From assembly GCA_025459265.1 (NCBI GenBank), contig JALOQX010000001.1:1-64000 (forward strand): a DNA stretch of 64,000 bases, given 5' to 3'. The notes under the pieces were generated by a model that was given only the letters and a program-made list of their open reading frames with translations, had not been told where the DNA came from and did no database searches. The first letter of the stretch is position 1; every line of letters begins with the position of its first letter. Positions 45,698 through 54,867 of this stretch are shown here, in pieces. A program made the position numbers and the translations under genes. The stretch is from Pirellulaceae bacterium (lineage in GTDB: Bacteria; Planctomycetota; Planctomycetia; Pirellulales; Pirellulaceae).

Positions 45698-47076
45698 CGG
45701 ACCGCGATGAACCGGTTGACCCGCCACGTTCGGCGGCGGACGACGAGGCCGGACTGGCCGACGGGCCGCGGCCGGCGGCGGACCGCGTCCGCGAGTTTCC
45801 GCATGCACCGGGCGTGTACCTCTTCAAGGACCGGGCCGGGGTCGTGATCTACGTGGGCAAGGCCACCGACCTGCGCTCCCGAGCCGGCAGCTACTTTCTC
45901 CAGGCGGCGGCGGACGACTCGCGGACGGCGGCCTGGGTCCACGAGATCTGGGATGCGGATTTCATGGCGTGCGACAGCGAGGTGGATGCCCTGCTGGTCG
46001 AGTCACGCCTGATCAAGGACATCCAGCCGCGGTACAACAAGGAGCAGAAGGACGACAAGACGTTCCCGTACCTGATGATCACCACGCGCGAGGATTTTCC
46101 CCGCGTGGAAGTGACGCGGGAACCGAAAGAACGCGGCGTGAAGCTGTATGGACCGTTTGCCAGCGCCGGGTCGCTGCGGGGCGCGGTTCAGGTGCTGCAG
46201 CGGATCTTCAAGTTCCGGACCTGCAGCCTGGACATCGTCGAAGGGGATCAGCGCTGGCGGTGGTTTCGGCCGTGTCTGCTGGCGAGCATCAATCAGTGCT
46301 CGGCGCCGTGCAACCTGCGGATCAGCAAGGAGGAGTATCGCCGGGACATCCAGCGGCTGCAGATGTTCCTCCGTGGGGGCAAGGCCCGGCTGTTGCGGCA
46401 GATGCACGCGGAGATGCAGACCGCGGCGCGGGACCTCCAGTTCGAGCGCGCCGCGCGCCTGCGCGATGAAATCCACCTGCTCGAAACGCTGGACCAGCGC
46501 GGCGAGCTGGAGACCCATGTGCAGCCGGAGGTGTTTTTCATCGACCCGCAGAAAGGCCTGGCGGGGCTCCGCCGCGTGCTCCATCTGGACGCGAATCCGC
46601 GCACGATCGAGGGGATCGACATCGCGCATCTGCAGGGCGGGGAGACGGTGGCCAGTCTGGTGCAGTTCCTGGACGGGTTGCCTTTCAAGCCGGGCTATCG
46701 GCGCTACCGGATCCGCGGTGTGCAGGGCGTGGACGATTTCCGGAGCATCCACGAGGTCGTCGCGCGGCGCTATCGTCGGCTGGACGACGAATCCGCCGCG
46801 TTTCCTGACCTGGTGCTCATTGACGGGGGCAAAGGCCAGCTCAACGCCGCCCTGGCTGCCTTCCGCGAACAAGACCTCGTGCCGCCCGCCCTGGTGTCGC
46901 TGGCCAAGCGCGAGGAAGAGATCTTCCTGCCGGGCGAAGCGGAGCCGCTGCGGTTGGGACGCCACGCCTACGCCCTGCGGCTCCTGCAGTATGTCCGCGA
47001 CGAGGCGCATCGGTTCGCGCAGCACTACCACCATCTGCTCCGCCGCCGCTCGACGCTCGGCGACGCGCCACCGTAG
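45694..47076 (+). CDS. uvrC: Excinuclease UvrC, compact form
   Basis: This 460-residue nuclease makes both incisions in nucleotide excision repair. GIY-YIG domain: 'APGVYLFKDRAGVVIYVGKATDLRSR' and 'LLVESRLIKDIQPRYN'. A four-Cys cluster like that of E. coli UvrC is kept ('RTCS', 'RPCLLASINQCSAPC'). The UVR motif is 'DLQFERAARLRDEIHLLE', and the RNase H-like nuclease has 'IEGIDIAHLQGGETVASL' and 'LIDGGKGQLNAA', ending 'RDEAHRFAQHYHH'. The roughly 100-residue linker before the nuclease and the C-terminal HhH2 domain are missing (usual length 550-610). GTG 45694 overlaps the GH9 stop and has AGGGA upstream. Confidence 0.9.
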   Translation: MTDRDEPVDPPRSAADDEAGLADGPRPAADRVREFPHAPGVYLFKDRAGVVIYVGKATDLRSRAGSYFLQAAADDSRTAAWVHEIWDADFMACDSEVDALLVESRLIKDIQPRYNKEQKDDKTFPYLMITTREDFPRVEVTREPKERGVKLYGPFASAGSLRGAVQVLQRIFKFRTCSLDIVEGDQRWRWFRPCLLASINQCSAPCNLRISKEEYRRDIQRLQMFLRGGKARLLRQMHAEMQTAARDLQFERAARLRDEIHLLETLDQRGELETHVQPEVFFIDPQKGLAGLRRVLHLDANPRTIEGIDIAHLQGGETVASLVQFLDGLPFKPGYRRYRIRGVQGVDDFRSIHEVVARRYRRLDDESAAFPDLVLIDGGKGQLNAALAAFREQDLVPPALVSLAKREEEIFLPGEAEPLRLGRHAYALRLLQYVRDEAHRFAQHYHHLLRRRSTLGDAPP

Positions 47077-47119
47077 TAGCTCGTCAAGACGTGATCGGGA
47101 GTTGGCCGGGTCTTGCGGT

Positions 47120-47197
47120 GGGTGGCTGGGGCCGAGCTTCAGCTCGCCCCCAGCTTTTTCGCGGCTGGGGGCTCACTGCGCTCGTCCGCAGCCACCC
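47120..47197 (+). repeat. Dispersed palindromic element, copy B
   Basis: GGGTGGC (47120-47126) and GCCACCC (47191-47197) bound a 78-bp element. An inner hairpin CTGGGG-CGAGC...GCTCG-CCCCAG lies at 47127-47152. It matches 30590-30515 read on the other strand with few changes. It starts 43 bp after the uvrC stop and lies 29 bp from the stop of the convergent HD gene. Confidence 0.75.
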
Positions 47198-47226
47198 AAA
47201 AGATCCCCAGAATCACGCCAGTCCAT

Positions 47227-47796
47227 TTAGCCGGCGGCACGCGGTCCGAGCCCCAGTTCGGTCGCCAGGGGCGTGAGGGCATCGATCACGAACTGGATGT
47301 GCTCGTCCAAGTCGACGCCCAGGTCGGCGGCACCCCGCACGATGTCGTCGCGGTTCACGGCCGCCGCGAAGCTCTTCTGCTTCATTTTTTTCCGCACGCT
47401 CTGCGCGGTCAGGCCGGCCAGGCCCTCGGGCCGCACCAGCGCGCAGGCGGAAATCAGTCCGGCCAGTTCGTCGCAGGCAAAGAGAGTCTTGTCGAGTCGC
47501 GATACGCGAGGGCAGTCGGGCAGGTAGTTGGCATGCGACTTGATCGCGTAAATGACGTCGTCGGGATAACCGCGGGCGGCCAGAATGGCCGCTCCCTGCA
47601 GCGGATGATCGGGGGGCTGCGGCCAGCGCTCGTAATCGAAATCGTGCAGCAGGCCGACGATGCCCCACGTCGCTTCGTCTTCCCCGTACTGGCGGGCGTA
47701 CGCGCGGAGCGCCGCTTCGACGGCCAGCATGTGCCGCCGCAAGTTCTCCGTCTGCGTATACTCGCACACCAGTTCCCAGGCCTGCTGACGGTCCAC
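47227..47796 (-). CDS. HD-domain metal-dependent phosphohydrolase
   Basis: This 189-residue HD fold has 'ENLRRHMLAVEAALRAYARQYG', 'WGIVGLLHDFDYERWP' (HD), 'PPDHPLQGAAIL', 'YAIKSHANYL' and 'DKTLFACDELAG'. The first His, the HD pair and later His/Asp residues give a complete metal site. Such small HD proteins may act on nucleotides; the substrate is unknown. GTG 47796 is chosen because GGAGAAAG precedes it; the stop of the TPR gene lies 4 bp upstream. Confidence 0.82.
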   Translation of the reverse strand: MDRQQAWELVCEYTQTENLRRHMLAVEAALRAYARQYGEDEATWGIVGLLHDFDYERWPQPPDHPLQGAAILAARGYPDDVIYAIKSHANYLPDCPRVSRLDKTLFACDELAGLISACALVRPEGLAGLTAQSVRKKMKQKSFAAAVNRDDIVRGAADLGVDLDEHIQFVIDALTPLATELGLGPRAAG

Positions 47797-47800
47797 GGTC

Positions 47801-49480
47801 TCAGTCTTTCTCCAGCGTGTCGGGCGCGGCGGGGGGTTCTTCCTTTTTCTCACGCCAGGGCTTGTTCTGCTGGTAACTCTCCAGTTCCTGGCGGAGCTGG
47901 TCGCGGATCTCGTCGTCGCCCAGTTCCACCGACTTCTGCGACCACTTCCGGGCCGCTTCGAAATCCCCGGTCTCGGCATACGCGGCAGCCAGCGTGCTGA
48001 GGATGTGTGCCTGGCTGTACTCGGTCAGTTCGCAGGCCTTGAGCGCCAGTTCCTGGGCACGCTTCCCGTCGCGCAGGCTGTCGTCCGGGGACGTGGACAG
48101 CACCCAGGAGAAGTTGTTGAGCAGTCCCGAATCGGGTTCGAAAATCTGCAGGTCCGTTTCGGGGATGCCCTGCTGGAGTAGCTTCTGCTTTTCTTCGGCC
48201 AGCGCGCGCACGGCCGCTTCATAGTCCGCAATGGCGGGTTTGTGCTCGCCCACGTTCAGATACGCATCGCCGCGGCCGCGCAAGGCGAACACATTCTGCG
48301 GCTCTTCCTGCAGCAGCTGGTTATACACCTCGATGGCTTCTCGCGACTGGTTGCCGGCGGTGAGAAACTGGGCCAGCTGCAGCTTGAGCAGTTTGTTGTC
48401 GGGTTCCCGCTGGAGCAGTTGCCGCAGGTCGCGCACCGCCTCGGGGAACTTGCGCATGGCCGCGAGCACCAGGCTGCGGAGTTCCATGGCCTGCGCGTTT
48501 TCCGGACTCGCCTGCAACACGCGCTCGACATCCTGCTGCGCCAGGGCGTTGCGTCCCTCCTGCAGGTAGAGTCGCGCCCGCATGAGCAGCAGGCCCATGT
48601 CGTTGGGATCCAGCTTGGCTGCCGCGTCCAGGTCCTGCACTGCTTCGGCCAGTTTGCCCTGCTGCGTCCAGAGGCGGGCACGCAGCGTGTAAGCCAGGGG
48701 GGTTGGTTTCTGGGCGATGACCTGATTGAGCTGCTCCAGCGCCTGGTCGAAGGCCCGCGCGCTGATCAGCGCATCGGCCACCGCCAGCCGTGCCAGCCAG
48801 TTGTCTTCGTCCCGCGCCAGCAGGCTGTTGAAATCCGCGATCGCCTGGTCGACCTGGTTCTGCTGCAGGTAGTACATGGCCCGCGCCTGCCACACGTCGG
48901 GGTTGTCGGGATCCAGTTCCACGGCGCGACTGAAATCGGCCAACTGCTGCACCTGGTCCGGCTGCAATCCGCCGCGCAGGAGCAGGGCCTCGGCCAGCAG
49001 CTTCTTGTCGTCCGCCAGGCACTTCACCGCCTGATCGACGGTGTCACGGGCCCGGGGCAGGTCCTCGGCGTCGAGCACCTGGAGCTGCGCGAGCCGCAAG
49101 TGTGCGGGGCCAAATCGCGCGTCGAGCCCGATGATCTTCTCCAGATCGGCCACCACGCGCTGACGCAGTTCGCGCAGTTCGGGGGTCATCATCGGAGCCC
49201 GCACCAGGGGCTGCATGATCTGCTCGGCACGTTGATAGAGCGATCCGATCAGCAGCTGACGCGCGAAGGCTTCGTCCTCTTTGGACAGTCCCTTCTGGAT
49301 CGCCTGCTCGCACAACGCCGCAACTTCACCCAGTTGCTGCAGCGTCGTCGCCGTGATCTTCAGCTCCATCGCCTTATCCAGATCTGGCTGGCCCTCCTGC
49401 GCAGCGAGAGATCGTGCCGCCAGCAGCCATGCGGCCCAGGTCCACCCCCACCAGATCTGCCGGTTGCGTTGCATCGTCAT
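47801..49480 (-). CDS. Secreted tetratricopeptide-repeat protein
   Basis: The protein has 559 residues: a signal peptide ('WTWAAWLLAARSLAAQE'), then about ten to twelve TPR units of 34 residues across nearly the whole length ('DLEKIIGLDARFGPAHLRLAQLQVL', 'DFSRAVELDPDNPDVWQARAMYYL' and so on). The tail is Glu/Lys/Pro-rich. TPRs mediate protein binding; partners are unknown. It is the upstream gene of the HD protein. A role in envelope or cargo assembly is a guess. Confidence 0.8.
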   Translation of the reverse strand: MTMQRNRQIWWGWTWAAWLLAARSLAAQEGQPDLDKAMELKITATTLQQLGEVAALCEQAIQKGLSKEDEAFARQLLIGSLYQRAEQIMQPLVRAPMMTPELRELRQRVVADLEKIIGLDARFGPAHLRLAQLQVLDAEDLPRARDTVDQAVKCLADDKKLLAEALLLRGGLQPDQVQQLADFSRAVELDPDNPDVWQARAMYYLQQNQVDQAIADFNSLLARDEDNWLARLAVADALISARAFDQALEQLNQVIAQKPTPLAYTLRARLWTQQGKLAEAVQDLDAAAKLDPNDMGLLLMRARLYLQEGRNALAQQDVERVLQASPENAQAMELRSLVLAAMRKFPEAVRDLRQLLQREPDNKLLKLQLAQFLTAGNQSREAIEVYNQLLQEEPQNVFALRGRGDAYLNVGEHKPAIADYEAAVRALAEEKQKLLQQGIPETDLQIFEPDSGLLNNFSWVLSTSPDDSLRDGKRAQELALKACELTEYSQAHILSTLAAAYAETGDFEAARKWSQKSVELGDDEIRDQLRQELESYQQNKPWREKKEEPPAAPDTLEKD

Positions 49481-49518
49481 ATCCGAGTTCCTTATGCTGC
49501 CATTGGCTCGACGGCCTG

Positions 49519-51126
49519 TCAGCCGCGTGAGGGCACGTCATCCTGCGTCCACCGGCCGTCGATCAGACGCCACATCGAGCCGTGCGGGTTCGCATCGCTC
49601 AAACCGCGCGGCAACCGCCGGGGATGTACGTGGTCATAACATTCTAGCACGGCGAACCGCCGCAGGGCCGCGGGGATCCCCACCGCCGTGAACCCGGGGT
49701 GGCCCGTGGCCGGATACGGACCGCCGTGGTTCATCGCGGGACTGACCGCCACTCCCGTGGGCATTTTATCGTTGAGCAGTCGCCCCACCTGCGGTCTCAA
49801 GAGCCGCGCGACGCGCGCGTATGCGTCGTCGTCCGCGCCGGCGGGATCACTGTATACGCAGCCGGTCAGGTTCCCTTCGAGCTGTTTCAGGATCTGGCAC
49901 AGCTCGTCCAGGTCGGCGGCCACCACGACCAGCGCGGCATTGCCAAACGCCTCGGTCTGAAACCGTGCTGGGTCGGCCAGAAACCTCGCGCCGTCGACAC
50001 GCAACAGCGTATTGGGGCAGCGATAACCCGACCCCTCGGGGACCGCCGCACGCGTCACCCGCTCAGCTCCGGCGCCGCACAGACACTCCACGCTCTGCTG
50101 CAGGGAGGTCTGAACGCCGCGCGAGAGCAGCACGCCGGGCGGCGTCGCGTCGAACCGCGCCGCCACCGCCGCCACGAACCGGTCGCTCGCCGACCCGCGC
50201 ACCAGGAGCACGAGCCCCGGATTGGTGCAGAACTGTCCCGTGCCCAGCAGGCAGCTGGCCGTGAATTCGTCCGCAATCTCGGTCCAGCGGGCGGCCAGAA
50301 CGCCGGGCAACACAACCACGGGATTCACGCTCGACAGCTCCAGATAGATCGGCTTGCCGGCGCGATCGGCCGCCGCTTTGAGAGCCAGCCCCGCCGCGCG
50401 ACTGCCTGTGTACGCGGTGGCCCCCAGACGCGGATCCGCCACGAGTCGTTGGCCGTCGGCATGCTCCAGACGATAGAGCAGCTGGATGATTCCCCGCGGC
50501 ATGTCGGTCTCTTCCGCTGCCTCCTGCGCCTGCGCCGCCAGCAGCTGCGTCGTGCCGGGATGCGACGAATTGGCCTTGGCGATCACCGGATTGCCGGCGG
50601 CCAGAGCCGCGGCGAAATCCCCGCCCGAACTGCTGCCGAAGGCGAACGGGAAATTGTTGGGACCGAACACCGCCACGGGACCGATGGGGGCGTACCACGA
50701 GCGCATGTCGGCCTGTGTGTCGATGGTAGCCAGCCGCCAGGACCCTTCGGCGGCGGCCCAGGCGGCCTGACGCAGCTGATTGGTCGTCCGGGGCAACTCG
50801 ATGTCGCGCAGCCGCGGTGTGGCGGGCAGGCCCGTCTCCGCGTGCGCGCAAGCCACCAGTTCGTCCGCACAGTGCTCGATCCGCTGCGCCACGCAGTTCA
50901 GATAGTCCCCCAGCCGTTCACCAGGCAGCTCGAGCAGTTGCCGGGCTGCGTCCCCCGCGGCATCGAGCACCGCGTCGCAATCGTCCCACGTGCTGATCGG
51001 AAAAACCTGCGGCAGCGACTCGCCCGTGGCCGGGTTTTCGGCCTGAAACGTCCCGCGCAACGTGGCCGGCCGCCAGCGCCCGGCGATCAGGACAGGTTGA
51101 GGGGTTTGCCCTTGCGCAGCGGTCAT
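49519..51126 (-). CDS. Aldehyde dehydrogenase, 2-oxoglutarate-semialdehyde type
   Basis: This 535-residue NAD(P)-dependent enzyme lies 13 bp after the FAH-family gene. It shows 'GPVAVFGPNNFPFAFG' and 'GNPVIAKANSSHPGTT', then 'AYTGSRAAGLALKAAADR', the catalytic Glu in 'YLELSSVNPVVVLPG' and the nucleophile Cys in 'GTGQFCTNPGLVLL'. The FGSSSGGD stretch and overall layout match 2-oxoglutarate-semialdehyde dehydrogenases of pentose and hexarate pathways. ATG 51126 has GGTGGG upstream. Confidence 0.82.
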   Translation of the reverse strand: MTAAQGQTPQPVLIAGRWRPATLRGTFQAENPATGESLPQVFPISTWDDCDAVLDAAGDAARQLLELPGERLGDYLNCVAQRIEHCADELVACAHAETGLPATPRLRDIELPRTTNQLRQAAWAAAEGSWRLATIDTQADMRSWYAPIGPVAVFGPNNFPFAFGSSSGGDFAAALAAGNPVIAKANSSHPGTTQLLAAQAQEAAEETDMPRGIIQLLYRLEHADGQRLVADPRLGATAYTGSRAAGLALKAAADRAGKPIYLELSSVNPVVVLPGVLAARWTEIADEFTASCLLGTGQFCTNPGLVLLVRGSASDRFVAAVAARFDATPPGVLLSRGVQTSLQQSVECLCGAGAERVTRAAVPEGSGYRCPNTLLRVDGARFLADPARFQTEAFGNAALVVVAADLDELCQILKQLEGNLTGCVYSDPAGADDDAYARVARLLRPQVGRLLNDKMPTGVAVSPAMNHGGPYPATGHPGFTAVGIPAALRRFAVLECYDHVHPRRLPRGLSDANPHGSMWRLIDGRWTQDDVPSRG

Positions 51127-51139
51127 GATGCCCACCGAC

Positions 51140-51997
51140 TCAGTCTTGTGTCACGGGGTTGATGAGGGTCCCGACACCCGACACCGTGATTTCGACCACG
51201 TCGCCCGGCTGCAGGGTGAACGACGCATCCGGGACGATGCCGGTGCCGGTCAGCAGAAACACGCCCTGGGGAAAGGAATTCTCGCGGGCGAGCCACGAGA
51301 TCAGGTTGTCGAAGCTGCGGGCCATCTGGCCAGCTGTCGTGGCCTCCGCATAGACCACCTCGTCATGCCGGTGAATACACATCTCAATGCGGATCTCCTC
51401 CTCTGGCGGCATCGACACCGGGAGCGTGATGCACGGGCCCAGACTGCAGCAGGCGTCGTAGATCTTGGCCTGCGGCAGATACAGCGGATTCTCCCCCTCG
51501 ATGTCCCGCGCACTCATGTCATTGCCGATCGTGAACCCGACCAGCTGCAGATGCGAATTGAGCACCAGCGTCAGCTCCGGTTCGGGGACCGTCCAGCGCG
51601 AATCCTTGCGGATCCGCAGGGCCTGGTTCGGACCGGCGACGCGGTGCGGAGTGGCTTTGAAGAACAGCTCGGGACGCGGCGACCGATACACCTGGTCGTA
51701 GCACGTGCTGGCGCTGGTCGACTCCTCCATCCGCGCAGCCTGGCTGCGCCGGTACGTCACGCCCGCCGCCCAGACTTCCTGCTGATCGATGGGGGGAAGC
51801 AGCAGGACCTTGCCCAAGGATACGCGACTGGTGCGGTCGGCCAGAAAATCCGACACTTCGGCCGGACTATCCGATTCGAGAATGTCGGCCAGGCAGGTGT
51901 ACTGCCCGCCGGAGAGGCTGAGCGGCACGAGCGTGAAGTCGTCAATCAGTCCGACATTCACGGACCCGTTGGGGTGGCGGTATCTGGCGAGTTTCAT
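51140..51997 (-). CDS. FAH-family hydrolase, 2-keto-3-deoxy-sugar-acid dehydratase-like
   Basis: This 285-residue protein has the fumarylacetoacetate-hydrolase fold: 'KLARYRHPNGSVNVGLID', 'VWAAGVTYRRSQAARMEES', 'PELFFKATPHRVAG', the metal-binding 'VPEPELTLVLN', 'IGNDMSARDIEGENPLYLPQAKIYDACC', and 'GTGIVPDASFTLQPGDVVEI'. The EGENP/Y-A-K segment and the following semialdehyde dehydrogenase suit a 2-keto-3-deoxy-pentonate (or hexarate) dehydratase. The substrate is inferred from neighbours. Only 15 bp separate it from the reductase gene. Confidence 0.8.
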   Translation of the reverse strand: MKLARYRHPNGSVNVGLIDDFTLVPLSLSGGQYTCLADILESDSPAEVSDFLADRTSRVSLGKVLLLPPIDQQEVWAAGVTYRRSQAARMEESTSASTCYDQVYRSPRPELFFKATPHRVAGPNQALRIRKDSRWTVPEPELTLVLNSHLQLVGFTIGNDMSARDIEGENPLYLPQAKIYDACCSLGPCITLPVSMPPEEEIRIEMCIHRHDEVVYAEATTAGQMARSFDNLISWLARENSFPQGVFLLTGTGIVPDASFTLQPGDVVEITVSGVGTLINPVTQD

Positions 51998-52012
51998 GGT
52001 GGTGGATAACCT

Positions 52013-53740
52013 TCAAGCTGTGGGCGGGGGTGGCGGGGCCGCCAGTGCGCACAACGCATCGCGGCCGCAACGGTGGCAGAAGTCGCCAAAGGACTCACCC
52101 TCTTGCCGCTGGTCCCGGAACGCGGCGAACAGCGGCGACAAGAGCGGCACGATCTGCTCCAACGGCACGAGGTCTTGAAAGAGGAAATTCAGTCGCGTCC
52201 CCTGCGGACTGCCGCCCAGGTAGACGCTGTACCGGCCGCGGGCCTTGCCGACCAGGCCGATGTCCGCGTTGTAGGGACGCGCACAGCCATTCGGGCAGCC
52301 GGTCATGCGGACGGTGAAGACGTCGCGCGCGAGACCCCAGCGGTCGAGCTCCGCCTCCAGCTGATCGATCAGCCCCGGCAAGGCCCGCTCGCTCTCGGTA
52401 ATCGCCAGGCCGCAGGTGGGCCAGGCCACGCACGCCATGGACCAGCGCCGCACGGTCGACGTCTCTTCGCTCAAGGGCACGCCGTGCCGACGCAGGATCT
52501 CCTCCAGCACCGGCCGGTCGCGCTCCTGCAGGTTGGTCAACAGGATGCTCTGATGAGCCGTCAGACGCAGGCCCGGCGCCAGCGTGCCACAGATCGCGCG
52601 CAGGGCCGATTTCCACTGCCGCTGCGGCGTGTCCGCCAGCCGCCCGTTCTCGACGTTCAAGCCGTAGTACCACCGCCCGTCGCCCTGGGCCTCCCAGCCG
52701 ATGTGATCGCACATGGCGTGCACCTCCGCGGGGTGCAACGGCTGGAGCCGGTGTCCGCAGTACGCGTCCACTCTGGCGCGGAAGGCCTCGATCCCCCAGT
52801 GGTCGACGAGGTATTTGAGTCGCGCGAGCTTGCGATCCTCCCGATTCCCGTGGTCGCGCTGAACCTTGACCACCGCCTCGGCGACCGCCACGACGTCGCG
52901 CGCCGCGACGAACCCGAGCCGCTTGGCCAGAGCCGGATAGGTCTTCTTGTTGCTGGGCGTGACCCCCAACCCGCCGCCTACCAGCACGTTGAAGCCGATC
53001 ACGCGGTCCTGTTCGATTACCGCCAGCAGGCCCAGGTCGTGCGTATAGACGTCGATGCAGTTGTCGTGCGGCAGCGCGATCCCCATCTTGAATTTGCGCG
53101 GCAAGTACGTGCGCCCGTAAATCGGCTCGTCGTCACCCGCGCCTTGATTCTCGTCGACGCGCCGTTGGGGCGTGCCCGCGGCATCGCAGAGCCAGATCTC
53201 GCGATAGGCCCTCGTCCGCGGCGCAAAATGGTGGGCCAGCGTCTGTGCCAGCTGCTGCAGCTCGAGATGCACCGGGGTCTGGTACGGGGCCGGACAGCAC
53301 ATGACGTTGCGATTCACGTCGCCGCACGCCGCCAGCGTGCTGAGCCCGGTGGCATTGATCTGGGCGATGACATCCCGCAGCCGGGCCTTCACAACGCCGT
53401 GGATCTGCAGCCCCTGGCGGCTCGTGATCCGCAGCGTGCCACCGCCGAATCGCTCACACAGATCCAGCTCGGCCAGCAGCTGACTCGCCGTCAACTGCCC
53501 GCCGGGAATCCGGGACCGCACCATCATGCTGAACTGCTTGCCCGCTTTCCCGTCCGCACGCGCCGCGGCGCGGTCGTCCCGATTGTCCTGCTGATAGGTG
53601 CCATGGTGTTTGAGCACCTGAATACTCTCTGCGGAGAACTGATCCGAGTCCTCCGCTAATTCGGCGGCGACCGTCCCGCGCAGGAAATTGCTCGCCGCCT
53701 TGATCCCCTCAACCGCACTGAGTTTTTCTTCCGCAGACAC
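52013..53740 (-). CDS. Siroheme-[4Fe-4S] sulfite/nitrite reductase
   Basis: This 575-residue enzyme reduces sulfite to sulfide (or nitrite to ammonia) by six electrons. Two NIR_SIR ferredoxin-like half-domains are visible ('QFSMMVRSRIPGGQLTASQL', 'LRLTAHQSILLTNLQERD'). The siroheme-cluster Cys pattern is 'CVAWPTCGLAITESERALP' and 'VRMTGCPNGCARPYNADIGLVG'. The layout and 'DVNRNVMCCPAPYQTPVHLELQQLA' fit an assimilatory sulfite reductase, but nitrite reductase of ferredoxin type is not excluded. GTG 53740 has GGAG upstream. Confidence 0.88.
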   Translation of the reverse strand: MSAEEKLSAVEGIKAASNFLRGTVAAELAEDSDQFSAESIQVLKHHGTYQQDNRDDRAAARADGKAGKQFSMMVRSRIPGGQLTASQLLAELDLCERFGGGTLRITSRQGLQIHGVVKARLRDVIAQINATGLSTLAACGDVNRNVMCCPAPYQTPVHLELQQLAQTLAHHFAPRTRAYREIWLCDAAGTPQRRVDENQGAGDDEPIYGRTYLPRKFKMGIALPHDNCIDVYTHDLGLLAVIEQDRVIGFNVLVGGGLGVTPSNKKTYPALAKRLGFVAARDVVAVAEAVVKVQRDHGNREDRKLARLKYLVDHWGIEAFRARVDAYCGHRLQPLHPAEVHAMCDHIGWEAQGDGRWYYGLNVENGRLADTPQRQWKSALRAICGTLAPGLRLTAHQSILLTNLQERDRPVLEEILRRHGVPLSEETSTVRRWSMACVAWPTCGLAITESERALPGLIDQLEAELDRWGLARDVFTVRMTGCPNGCARPYNADIGLVGKARGRYSVYLGGSPQGTRLNFLFQDLVPLEQIVPLLSPLFAAFRDQRQEGESFGDFCHRCGRDALCALAAPPPPPTA

Positions 53741-53982
53741 GCGACACTCCGTTTCCACCGCGCTGACGCACCTGGACGACCGTCCCTTCCCGCCGGCCGC
53801 TTCGCACCCGAGCGCTCGCCCGGCGTTCTCACGAGTATACGCGGGATCCCCGCCCATCACCAACCTGCCTGCCGTGCGGCCGGTCCGTCGGCTAGAATCG
53901 GTCCGGGCGCGGGCGTTGCCTGGTGCGGGAGGGTCCACCGACCGACCCGGTGGCCGCTCGGGCGGGACAATGAGGTGATGCG

Positions 53983-54867
53983 ATGTCGGCTCGGATTCTG
54001 GATGGCAAAGCCCTCGCCGCGGAGATCGCCGCGGAGACCGCCGCCGCCGTAGCGGCTTTTGTCCAGTCCACGGGGGTGCAGCCCAGACTGGCGGCCGTGC
54101 TGGTCGGCGACGATCCCGCCAGCGCGGTGTATGTGCGAAACAAACAACGAGCCTGCCAGCGCGCGGGGATCGCCAGCGATCTGCATCGCCTGGAGTCCGA
54201 TGCGTCGCCGTGCCAGTTGCTGGACCTGATCGACCGGCTCAACAGTGACCCGCTCGTGCACGGAATCCTGGTGCAGCTGCCGCTCCCCCCGTCGCTGGAC
54301 ACCACGCGCGTCTTGGACGCGGTGAATCCCTGGAAGGACGTCGATGCGTTCCACCCGCAGAACGTGGGCCTGCTGGCCCAGGGACGCCCGCGGTTCCTCC
54401 CGTGTACGCCGCACGGCGTCGTGCAGATCCTGCACCGCTGCCAGATCGCGGTCAGCGGCCAACACGTGGTCGTCGTCGGTCGGAGCGAGATCGTGGGCAA
54501 GCCGCTGGCACTGATGCTGATGCAGCGCCAGTCACCCGTCGGTGCGGACGCGGCCAATGCCACGGTCACCGTCTGCCACAGTCGCACGCGGGACCTGGCC
54601 GCCGTGACGCGCCAGGCAGATGTGCTCGTCGCCGCGCTGGGGGCCGCACGGTTCGTGACCGCCGACATGGTCTCCCCGGGAGCAACCGTGATCGACGTGG
54701 GGATCAATCGCACGCACGAGGGACTGGTGGGCGATGTGGACTTCGCGTCGGTGCAGCATGTGGCTGGCGCCGTCACGCCGGTACCCGGTGGCGTCGGTCC
54801 GATGACGATCGCCATGCTGCTGAGCAACACGCTGCATGCCGCCCGACTGCAGACGGCCGGGCTCTAG
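53983..54867 (+). CDS. folD: Methylenetetrahydrofolate dehydrogenase/cyclohydrolase
   Basis: This 294-residue bifunctional enzyme interconverts 5,10-methylene-THF and 10-formyl-THF with NADP. Catalytic Tyr/Lys are in 'SAVYVRNKQRAC', followed by 'HGILVQLPLPPSLD', 'KDVDAFHPQNVG', 'VVVVGRSEIVGKPLALML' and 'GAVTPVPGGVGPMTIAMLLSNT'. ATG 53983 follows AGGTG by 6 bp. Its TAG stop overlaps the stop of the convergent MaoC gene within one CTAG. Confidence 0.95.
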   Translation: MSARILDGKALAAEIAAETAAAVAAFVQSTGVQPRLAAVLVGDDPASAVYVRNKQRACQRAGIASDLHRLESDASPCQLLDLIDRLNSDPLVHGILVQLPLPPSLDTTRVLDAVNPWKDVDAFHPQNVGLLAQGRPRFLPCTPHGVVQILHRCQIAVSGQHVVVVGRSEIVGKPLALMLMQRQSPVGADAANATVTVCHSRTRDLAAVTRQADVLVAALGAARFVTADMVSPGATVIDVGINRTHEGLVGDVDFASVQHVAGAVTPVPGGVGPMTIAMLLSNTLHAARLQTAGL

